This document shows positions 55,816 through 64,000 of a stretch of DNA of 64,000 nucleotides, in pieces. The translations under genes and the position numbers were made by a program. Every line of letters starts with the position of its first letter. Position 1 is the stretch's first letter. Where the stretch lies: assembly GCA_037974335.1 (NCBI GenBank), contig CM075729.1, forward strand, positions 92,232,592 through 92,296,591, read 5' to 3'. The DNA comes from Prionace glauca. Lineage: Eukaryota > Chordata > Chondrichthyes > Carcharhiniformes > Carcharhinidae. The notes beneath the pieces were generated by a model. The model saw nothing but the letters and a program-made list of their open reading frames with translations. It was not told where the DNA came from and searched no databases.

Positions 55816-56585
55816 GGTTCTAAACCATGACCATGCTGTGGGAATAAAAACCTTCAGATCAATTCTCAGAGTCTTAACATTGCTGCCAATCTTGTTCCAT
55901 TTGTGGTTCTCTGGAAATAAAAACACAAGGTGCATTCTGCTCGAGGGGGGAATGGATTCAGCAATCTGAAAGTTTAAGCTCTTGTTGCAAAGAGTTCACT
56001 CTGGGCCCGATTTTACCAGTCGGAGCCGAAGGGCCGGATCCGGGTGTAATACGGATCCCAGCCCGGAATCGTCTGTGCAGCGAGCCCATACGCTTCTTAC
56101 CGGCTTCAATCCGATCCGTGCTGTGGGCGGGGCTTAGCACTGCCGGAACGATCGGAGCTCTGAACTGCACATGCGCAGTTAGAAATAAACCTGAAACAGA
56201 GCAGCCGGGAGTGAAAGAGAAAAACAGCAGAGAGAGCAGGGGGGGTGGGGGAGGATGTGGGGGAGGATGGACTTGGGAGAATCTTGCAAACTGAAAATAA
56301 TGTAGCATCTTCTTTGTGCTGCCTAATTATCTATGGGAAAGGTAATGAAACTACAGTGTCCTAGTGAGCAATTAGTGACCTGGATGTCCCTGGAGCCATG
56401 AACCAGGTGCTCAAATGTTCACTCATGTGGTGAACTTGGAAGAATTGTCCCCGTGGTGGAACTTGGTTGGAAATAAGATTCAAGGAGATTATTCAATCTG
56501 GGAAATCAACCATAGTGAAAAGAAGTTTGTATTGGCAACTCTGCTCTCACATTCCATGGCAGATGTGTCCCTACTTATGAATGGG
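55816..56585. other. Conserved non-coding sequence 3' of C3
   Basis: Counterpart of 17709-18477; very few differences. Confidence 0.5.
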
Positions 56586-56854
56586 ATTTGCATGGACAAT
56601 GTTGGGTGCAGCTAATCTGCCTCTGGAGCAGCCTTGGATCCTTTCTTTCTCCTTTTCATCTGAACATTGCACAGAATTAGAGGAATTCCCTTTGGAAGAT
56701 AATGTCAAAATTATAATGGCAGGAACTAAAAACCCGACAGTCAAAAATTTGGGAAAATATTTGAAAATATGGATGGGGGGATATATATTTTGAAATATTT
56801 TCCCAAAGACTGTCAGATTGGAAGATTGAAACGTAACCAACAGAGGAAGTGAAA
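56586..56854. promoter_or_regulatory. Candidate 3' kappa enhancer-like motif cluster downstream of C3
   Basis: Octamer ATTTGCAT (56586-56593), AGGAATTCCC (56681-56690) and GGAAGTGAAA (56845-56854), all kept from the C2 copy despite substitutions between them. Confidence 0.45.
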
Positions 56855-57064
56855 GAAGCAGCGGAATATTTGTTACTGAGACGGGAACAATTATCTGAAC
56901 AACATTAAACTTTCAGGCTCAAAACTAATAAAAACACTAGCAGTGGAGGGGGTGGGAGGGATCTTGGAGACTGACACTGACAGGAACAATCTAAAGGTCT
57001 GAAACTCCCATTTCCTCAGTCCCTGTCTGTCACTGCTCAGGAACCCCCCGAGGGGAACCCACTC

Positions 57065-57125
57065 GGTCTCTCTCTCTCTCTCTCTCTCTCTGCTTCTGTC
57101 TTTCTCTCCTCTCTCTCTCTCTCTC
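57065..57125. repeat. CT microsatellite
   Basis: Counterpart of 18955-19050, shorter by about 30 bp. Confidence 0.9.
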
Positions 57126-57408
57126 CTGGATGAAAGCTTCAATGATTTGCAGCAAATTTATTCATTTTCACCTTTCTAATTATTTGAAAAATTCACTGAG
57201 TGACATTTTGAGTCCCCAGTTTAAATTTTTCCCTCTCACTCACTACACCTGACACCAGGAAACGGTCAATACCGTTTTACTGTACCAGTTCGAGCAGCTG
57301 GATGTTTGTTACTGAGACGGGAGAAAATGGTGAACCGTGTTCACTACCTCCAATCTCCCAGCACAGAAGGCACAGTGGGATACAGTCAGGAGGGAGTTAT
57401 CCTGGGAA

Positions 57409-57645
57409 TCCTCAACAACATTCCAGACTCCATGTAGTCTCTCGGTACCGTGTCAAACACGGACAAGGAAACCTCCTCTGGTTACCACAGACCGTCCCCC
57501 CCTCAGCTGATGAATCAGTTCTCCTCCATGTTGAACACCACTTGGAGGAAGCACTGAGGGTGGTAAGGACACAGAATGTACTCTGGGTGGGGAATTCAAT
57601 GTCCATCACCAAGAGTTACTCGTTGAAACTATGGGAGTAGTGGGA
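57409..57645 (+). mobile_element. LINE fragment (family C, endonuclease part)
   Basis: Counterpart of 19325-19560; same reading HHLEEALRVVRTQNVLWVGN. Confidence 0.65.
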
Positions 57646-57831
57646 CCACGTGAGATGGAAAGGTCAAGGGGGAGGTGGTGAATATGGGATGGAGAATTGT
57701 GATTGTGATGGTTTAATCCCAGCAACTTTCAGTTTCTTTCCTGTTTTCAATCTTGTCACTCAAGAGATTCCAGATCAAACTGATCATTTTCAAATGATTG
57801 ATCATTGGATTTGAATCCAATCTTCTGCTGA

Positions 57832-58175
57832 TGTGTCATTGATTATGATGTGGAGATGCCAGCGTTGGACTGGGGTAAACACAGTAAGAAGTCTCACACC
57901 ATCCGGTTAAAGTCTAACAGGTTTATTTGGTAACACAAGCCACTCGCTTTCGGAGCGCTGACCCTTCATCAGGGGAGTGGGAATTCTGTTCACAAACAGG
58001 GCATTGAAAGACAAAATTGTAAATTGAGTTTGTATCTTTAAATGCCCTGTTTGTGAACAGAATTCCCACTCCCCTGATGAAGGGTCAGCGCTCCGAAAGC
58101 GAGTGGCTTGTGTTACCAAATAAACCTGTTGGACTTTAACCTGGTGTTGTGAGACTTCTCACTGTGTCATTGATT
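57832..58175. mobile_element. Palindromic Penelope-derived element, unit 2 only
   Basis: 318 bp (57845-58162) between 13-bp copies of tgtgtcattgatt (57832-57844, 58163-58175). Unit 1 (19750) has a single copy. Arms of about 115 bp (gaagtctcacacc...aacagggcat and its reverse complement) flank a loop of about 40 bp at 58010-58040. Both arms are Penelope-like terminal sequence, each with a hammerhead-like core (minus 57972-57948, plus 58074-58098). No coding capacity. Confidence 0.88.
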
Positions 58176-58289
58176 GACAGGCCAAGCAACCAATCAGGAC
58201 AATCACTTGGTGAAATGCAGCCAATCAGCTGATGGGGAGGTGGGACATTTCCAAAGCACTCACCAGACATATACTGAATATTCTTAATG

Positions 58290-58390
58290 TTTATTACCTT
58301 TTACACATTGACATTGACAGAAAAAAGACTTGAATAAACAGCCCAGCCAGAGGAAGCTGGAGAAATTCACAGGGAGAATGGAGGTTTATT
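58290..58390 (-). terminator. Candidate polyadenylation signals of C3
   Basis: AATAAA on minus at 58390-58385 and 58295-58290, matching those of C2. Confidence 0.5.
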
Positions 58391-58820
58391 AAAACACTTG
58401 TGGAGATTTTCTCAATAACATGAGAATCCTGTCCCTTTAAACAGTGACGAAAGCTTCAATTGTAACTGCAGGGTGAGCAGGAAGGAGGTCTGGTTTACTG
58501 AAGCAGATACTTCAGAGGGTCACATTATTTCTGTACAGCTGACAGTCTTCATCATCTTCGAGAAGTTTTACTTGTGATCACAAATCCACACTGTCCCCAT
58601 CAAACACTCCCAGTAAAGGAAAAGCATGGGGTTAATACAGAGTAAAGCTCCCTCTACAATATCCCAACAATGTTCTTTAACCCCTGACCCTCAGAAGTGT
58701 CTCAGACCAGTTCCGAGAAGGAAGAGAGTTGTAATTCAATGCTGACAGTGACCTTTGCCCTCCCAGCTCACCCCTGTTCTATTCCAAGTTGTGTCTCCTC
58801 TGTGGACTGTCTCTAACACT

Positions 58821-59149
58821 CTAGGCACATTCTGAACTCCTGACACTCTTGCTGAGGGGAGAGGAGAGGCTCACGTGGGTGAGGGCACAGGAGAAGCGAG
58901 CGTTGGACTCCCAGTCGGAGCCAGAGAGGGTCAGCAGGCTGCTGACGCTGTAGGTGTTGTCCGAAGCTCGCAGGTAGTTGCTGGTCTGAACCCCGTTGGA
59001 AATGGCTGCACCATCCTTCTTCCACTTCACCTCCACCTCATCGGGATAGAAGTGATCGGCAAGGCACACCAGGGTGGCAGTGCCCTTGGTCTTGACCTCC
59101 TCCGGGGAGGGGGGCAGCAGGGTCAGCGTGGGTTGTGAATTCTCACGGG
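58821..59149 (-). CDS. Ig kappa-type light chain constant exon C3
   Basis: Constant domain of the third cluster, with an acceptor CTCTCTCAG before 59149 and stop at 58821. All 329 bases are identical to C2 when read side by side, including silent positions, although the adjoining intron differs at several bases within 150 bp. Served by J3 across a 4.7-kb intron. Same Ig-fold cysteines, tryptophan and C-terminal ECA. Confidence 0.96.
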
Positions 59150-59169
59150 CTGAGAGAGAAGAGAAGGAA

Positions 59170-59990
59170 TTTTAATCACTGCCATTTTCAGGCTTTCAAC
59201 ATCCCGAATATTAACTGGGATCAAATCAGTGTCAATGTTTAAAACGTTGCAGAATTCTGAAAATCCATTCCGGGGGAACTTTTTTAACCCGTACGGAACA
59301 ATCCCAACAAGAGAAGGGGCAGTTTTATCAGTTTTAGAGAATGAAACTGGGCATGTGGAAGGTGTATCAGTGAGAGAGCATTTGGGTAATAATGATCATA
59401 ATAGATTTAGAGTAGCTACGGAAAAGGGGAAAGATCGATCAAGAGTAAACATTTTAAATTGGGAAAAGGCCAATTTCACCAAACTGGAATTTGCTAAAAT
59501 GAATCGGAAACAGCAACTTGAAGGTAAATCAGTGTCAGAGCAGTGGGAGGATATTCGAGCTGGAGATAGAGTTCAGGACATATCTGTTCATCAAGCAATA
59601 GCGTGGGACATTGCAAAGAGAATAACTAAGGATTAAATAGGGTGAATTCGAGAGCAAAAAGTTAACTTGTGTGTGGAGAGAGAAGACATATAGGTGGTTC
59701 TTAATGAATAATTTACATCAAATATCACAAGTGGGAGGGACAAAGTTGACATTGTAGTTCAGGAGGGGAGGTATTGTGAGCTAATTAATGGGATAATGAT
59801 AGTGAGCGAGGAGATATTAATGTGTTTATCATCTTTTAAAATGGAGAAATTCCCAGGCCTGGGTGAAATGTATCCCAGGATGCGAAGTGAAGCAAGGGAA
59901 GAAATAGCAGAGACTCTGACCATTATTTTCCAATCCTCTCTGGCTGCAGGTGTGGTGTGGGTGGACTGGAGGATGGATAATGCTTTTTAA
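59170..59990 (+). mobile_element. CR1-like LINE fragment antisense in the J3-C3 intron
   Basis: Counterpart of 20755-21600. The frame to 59636 contains REGAVLSVLENETG and NNDHNRFRV. Confidence 0.8.
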
Positions 59991-60544
59991 AATTAAAAGC
60001 TGATGGAATCCGAGGGAAAGTGGCACATTCAATTTCAAATTAGTTCGGTGTCTGGGGGTAAAGGTTTGATTTGTAGCTGGTTAAATCATTTTACAATGTT
60101 ACTGAAACATTTGTAAAGAAGGTTACGACAAATTCAGCACTGAAATGGTTAATAGTGAGAGTATTTAAAGACACAGTGTCCCTTTAACAGAATGTTAACC
60201 AGTCAGGAAGCTGGAACTATTGCTCAGTCTGTCCGGGGGAAACAGGTTGAGCATCAACAAACCTCAGATCACACACAGATCAGGAGAACTTTATCCCAGA
60301 ACATTGGAGCAGACTTGGATCAACACACTTCACACAGGATTCCCATTGGCTGGTGTAGAAGCTTCCAGATTTCATTTCAAACCTTACTGCCCAGCACTGG
60401 GCTGAGGTCAAGGCTGAGGCTAGAATTAGTCTCAGTGTCCAGGGGTCAGACAGGGTCACTGCTCTGAATGACCCCATGAACTCTGGGGTGTGCATGTATG
60501 AATAATGGATGAGAGTCAGGATCAGAAATCTCCAACTTCAAAGA
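59991..60544. other. J3-C3 intron, unassigned
   Basis: Counterpart of 21601-22129. No gene is seen. Confidence 0.5.
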
Positions 60545-60850
60545 CAGAATTACATTTCAATAGCACCTGTCAGCACCTCAGAATGTCCCAAAGTGTTTCA
60601 CAGCTCATTGTGCACAGCAGGATCCCGGGGAGTAGACTGAGAAAGAACAGATAAGCAGATTTGTAGTGATGTTGATTGAGGGATGAATATTGACCAGTTC
60701 ATCGGGGTGAACTCCCCTGCTCTTCTTCCAATAGTACCATGGGATCTTTTACACCCCCTGAGAGGGCAGATATCAGATTGTCTCATCTGAAAGATGGGAG
60801 GCCTGTAGTTTAGAGGGGGGATGTGACAGGTGCTGGCCCTTTCCCTGTAA
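60545..60850 (+). repeat. Dispersed repeat common in elasmobranch DNA, unnamed
   Basis: Counterpart of 22130-22430. Confidence 0.5.
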
Positions 60851-61107
60851 GGATTTTGGAAGTGGATGGGGAAAGTGGGAGGTGAACTAGAGAAACATCT
60901 TTGTTGCTGCTGAAACTCTTGCTATCTGCTCAGTCACAACTAATAAACACACAGACACTTCAGACAGACATCAGTCTGTTTCTGTGGATTCTCTGCTGCT
61001 TTCAGTTCAATGAAGAGTGCAGGAGGACATGGTAGGAGCAACAACAGACAGACTGAAAAATGAGGTGTTAACCTGGTGAAGCTACAACACAGAGACTGTG
61101 TACCAAA

Positions 61108-61640
61108 CAGCAGAAGCAGCAAGTGATAGACAGAGTTAAACCATCCCACAGCCAATGGATCAGATCTAAGCTCTGCAGTCCTGTTACATCCAGCCGTGAA
61201 TGGTGGTGGACAATTAAACAACTCACTGGAGGAGGAGGCACCACAAATATCCCCATCCTCAATGATGGAGGAACCCAGCACATCAGTACAAAAGATAAGG
61301 CTGAAGCATTTGCAGCAATCTTCAGCCAGAAGTTCCAAGTGGATGATCCATCTCGACCTCCTCCAGAGATCCTGAAGACTTGTGCTCCAGAACTTCCCGC
61401 GTCCCCAGCCAAACTGTTCCAGCACATCTACAACACTGGCATCAACCCAACATTGTGATAAATTACCCGGTTATGAACTGTGCACAAAAACAGGACAAAT
61501 CCAATCCACACAATAACCTCCCCATCAGTCTACTCTCGATCATCAGCAATGTGATCTGAACATATCCAGAGCGATACCAAGCAGCACTTACTCAGCAATA
61601 ATCTGCTCACTGACACTCAGTTTGTGTTCCTCCAGGGTCA
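61108..61640 (+). mobile_element. LINE fragment (family C, pre-RT and RT part)
   Basis: The frame 61123-61458 contains REWWWTIKQLTGGGGTTNIP. Counterpart of 22690-23220, cut at 61641 by a family A LINE. Confidence 0.75.
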
Positions 61641-62055
61641 CAAGAACATAAGAAATAGGAGCAGGAGTAGGCCATTTAGCCCTTTGAGCCTGCCCCACCA
61701 TTCAATAAGATCATGGCTGATCTGTCGTGTCTCAGTTCCACATTCCCGCCCTCTTCCCATAACCCTTAATCCCCTTGCCTATCAAAAACCTATCAACCCG
61801 CGTCTTAAATATATTTAGCGAAGCAGCCTCCGCCACTTCAACGGGCAGAGAATTCCAGAGATTCACCACCCTTTGAGTGAAGAAGTTCCTCCTCAACTCC
61901 GTTCTAAACCGCCCGCCCTTTATCTTGAGGCTGTGCCCCCTAGTCCTACTGTCCTTTCTGAGTGGGAAGAGCCTCTCCACCTCTATCCTATCCATCCCAT
62001 TCAACATCTTATATGTCTCAATGAGATCTCCCCTCATTATTCTAAACTCTCCGCT
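61641..62055 (-). mobile_element. CR1-like LINE (family A) 3' end, unit 2 only
   Basis: Tail aagaacataagaaataggag at 61643. The minus frame to 61732 has MRGDLIETYKMLNG and NFFTQRVVNLWNSLPVEVAE. In unit 1 the corresponding place holds 23218-23386 instead, so the insertion came with a deletion. Confidence 0.88.
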
Positions 62056-62059
62056 GCTT

Positions 62060-62705
62060 GGAGTTATACCTGGCACAAAGGAAGATGTTTGTTGTTTGGG
62101 GTTTAACTCTACAATCTATATTAATGAGCTGGATGAAGGGAATGAGAGGACTGTCGCTAAATTTACTGATGATACATTTATGAGTAGGAATGCAAGTTGT
62201 GAGGAGGATACAGAGTCTGAAAAGGAATAGAGATAGGTTCAGTGAGTGAGAAAACATTGACAGATGGAGAATAATGTGGGAAAATGTGAGGTTGTCCACT
62301 TGGGCAGGAGGATTGAGCAGAATACTAGTGAACTGGAGAGATTCTATCGAGTGATCTGGGTGTCTTTGCATCCAGGAACAGAAAAAAATTAGGAAGACAA
62401 ATGGAATGTTGCTCTTCATTCCAATGAGGATGAGTATAAAAGGAGGGATGTTTTGCTACAGCACATTGAGAAAATCACAGTTAGAATATTGTGGACACTT
62501 AGGGTCTCCTTACTTAAGGAAAGAGACAGGAGAATTGGAAAGAGTTCAGAGATGGTTCACTCGGCTGATTCCACCGAGTAAGGGATTGTTTTATGAGGAA
62601 AGCTTGAGCAAGTTGGGCCGATACTCATTGGAGTAGAACTTATTCCACCACCTCAGCACCATCTTCACCAGGGCAATTAGGGATGGGTGATAAATGCTGG
62701 TCTGC
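62060..62705 (+). mobile_element. CR1-like LINE RT fragment followed by a family C tail
   Basis: Counterpart of 23380-24045, with LEYCGHLGSPYLRKETGE and VQRWFTRLIPPSKG. Confidence 0.7.
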
Positions 62706-62744
62706 ATAGAATCACAGAAAATAGGAACAGGAATAGGCTATTTG

Positions 62745-63005
62745 GATGAATGGATTGGCCATGCTAAATTACCCCGAGTGTGTTCTTTAGGTGGGTTAGC
62801 AATGATAAATGCGCAGGGTTACAGGGAGCCTGGGTTAGAAGATCTTTTGGAGAATCGGGTGAAAAGATTTCCCTCACGTCTCTCAAAATCTGCTGCCTCT
62901 GTGATTAAGGGGAAAAGTTTCCTCATATCTACCCTATCTCTGTCCCTCGTAATTCTGTCAATGGACTGAATAGCTTCCTCCTGCACTGTAGGGATTCAAT
63001 GGCTA
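62745..63005 (+). mobile_element. SINE body lacking the tRNA head
   Basis: Counterpart of 25590-25850. A deletion relative to unit 1 brings it next to 62705. Confidence 0.55.
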
Positions 63006-63808
63006 ATAAAAAACTACATGGACAGTGTAAGGTTTCCACGGGTGAAGGGATCCATTTCAAATGGACCCTGTTGTGACCAATCGAGGGCAGGATTCCAGCT
63101 GATTACTCCTCACCCAGGAGCAAAACAAAATTGGGATCCGGTTCAGGAAGTTAACAAATGAGGGAGCCTGTCTGAGGACTGGTCACAATGTGTACACAGC
63201 AAGATCCCACACACAGCAATGAGAACAATCAGCATTGGATCCGGGATAAATGTCGGAATGAACTCATCCCAAAGAGAAAGTAACAGAGAGTCTCCCCGAA
63301 AGCCTGGAACACTGAAGCCACTGGATTGTGAGCCCTGCTGTGGCTGTTTGTCATCAGAACTTCAGCAAGAGATAAGCAGGGAGTGGAGAGAGCAGAGTGA
63401 AAGCTGGGGCAGGTGGCACCTCGGTGTCTGACTGTGCTGCTGCTGTGATCAGTTATATCAGAGAGTGAGACAGAGAGTTCAACATCACATCAAACTCTGC
63501 CTGTGTGTGTCACACTGAGACTGACAGGAGTCTAGAGAGTGATTTCACTCCATGCTGCAGAACACAGTCTGCAAACGTCCAGATCTCCTCCACACGGTGG
63601 GTAAAAGCTGCTTACTTATATCTTGCTGCTTAAAGGGGGGAATGGAAGGAAAGAAATACAGCTGGACTCCCTGTTCTACACAGTGTTCTTCAACCTACCA
63701 TTTCATTGACTGCAGATTCCTCACTAACACCTTCAACTTTTCAGTATTTGTGTTTGAGAAAGTTTCAGCAATGAAAGGGTTAATAACGGAGGATTGGGCT
63801 TTACTTAC
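63006..63808 (-). other. Conserved J-proximal J3-C3 intron and second duplication boundary
   Basis: Counterpart of 25851-26647. Unit 3 begins at 63424. No gene is seen. Confidence 0.5.
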
Positions 63809-63843
63809 TCAGTCTGAGTTTGGTTCCTTTACCAAACGTAAAG
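63809..63843 (-). CDS. Ig kappa-type light chain J segment, cluster 3 (J3)
   Basis: Encodes the same F-T-F-G-K-G-T-K-L-R-L, with one silent change (TTT for TTC) against J1 and J2. GTAAGT donor kept. Its V lies beyond the right edge, so the window ends in the V-J spacer of cluster 3. Confidence 0.94.
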
Positions 63844-63882
63844 CACACTGACAGCTTCCAGTGGAGGAGCTGTACAAAAACC
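63844..63882 (-). other. J3 recombination signal sequence, 23-bp spacer
   Basis: Heptamer CACACTG (63844-63850), 23-base spacer and perfect nonamer ACAAAAACC (63874-63882). Identical to J1 and J2. Confidence 0.93.
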
Positions 63883-64000
63883 TCTGTCTCTGACTCACTC
63901 ACTCACTCATCTTTCTCTCTCACTCTTTCTCTCTCACTCTTTCTCTCTCTCTGTTTCTCTCAATATCTCTGTGTTTTGTTGGGAGAGTTGAGAATTCTAA

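Overview
The window is vertebrate genomic DNA, almost certainly from a cartilaginous fish (shark, skate or ray). The host genes are kappa-type immunoglobulin light-chain segments (elasmobranch type III/NS4 class) arranged as repeated V-J-C clusters, and the rest is dense in CR1-like LINEs, tRNA-derived SINEs and Penelope-like elements. There is no bacterial or plasmid content.

All Ig genes are on the minus strand, so transcription runs from high to low coordinates. Parts of three clusters are present: J3 (63.8 kb) and C3 (59.1-58.8 kb), with V3 beyond the right edge; a complete cluster V2 (28.9-28.4 kb), J2 (26.7 kb) and C2 (20.7-20.4 kb); and V1 (5.6-5.1 kb) and J1 (0.4 kb), with C1 beyond the left edge. 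All are unjoined. Each V has a leader exon, a short intron, a V exon and a consensus 12-bp-spacer RSS. Each J has a 23-bp-spacer RSS, an FGKG motif and a splice donor. Each C exon is a complete kappa-like constant domain. Every visible coding segment is open.

The DNA is a tandem duplication in direct orientation: bases 1-26253 (unit 1), 26254-63423 (unit 2) and 63424-64000 (start of unit 3) begin with the same sequence. Unit 2 is about 11 kb longer, and most of that is explained by insertions missing from unit 1: a Penelope-like element (37.6-40.1 kb), a near-complete CR1 LINE (42.6-46.8 kb), several 5'-truncated CR1 copies, a solo LTR (34.8-35.4 kb), a block at 49.5-54.6 kb and a Penelope-derived palindrome (57.8-58.2 kb). 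Unit 1 has its own insertions at 8.7, 10.6, 14.5 and 15.9 kb. Many insertions have an empty site in the other unit, so boundaries and target-site duplications can be read directly.

Three tandem arrays are shared. A 61-bp repeat fills the V-J interval, with about 71 units in unit 1 and 22 in unit 2. A 44-bp repeat has about 10 units in both. A 23-bp repeat has about 17 versus 69 units.

The points most worth following are: V1 and V2 differ almost only in CDR2 and CDR3 while C2 and C3 are identical; the 61-bp array runs up to the V RSS and carries RSS-like motifs in each unit; the V promoters and a region 3' of C share perfect ETS-IRF composite motifs; and the Penelope-like tails carry hammerhead-ribozyme-like cores with changing but still paired stems.
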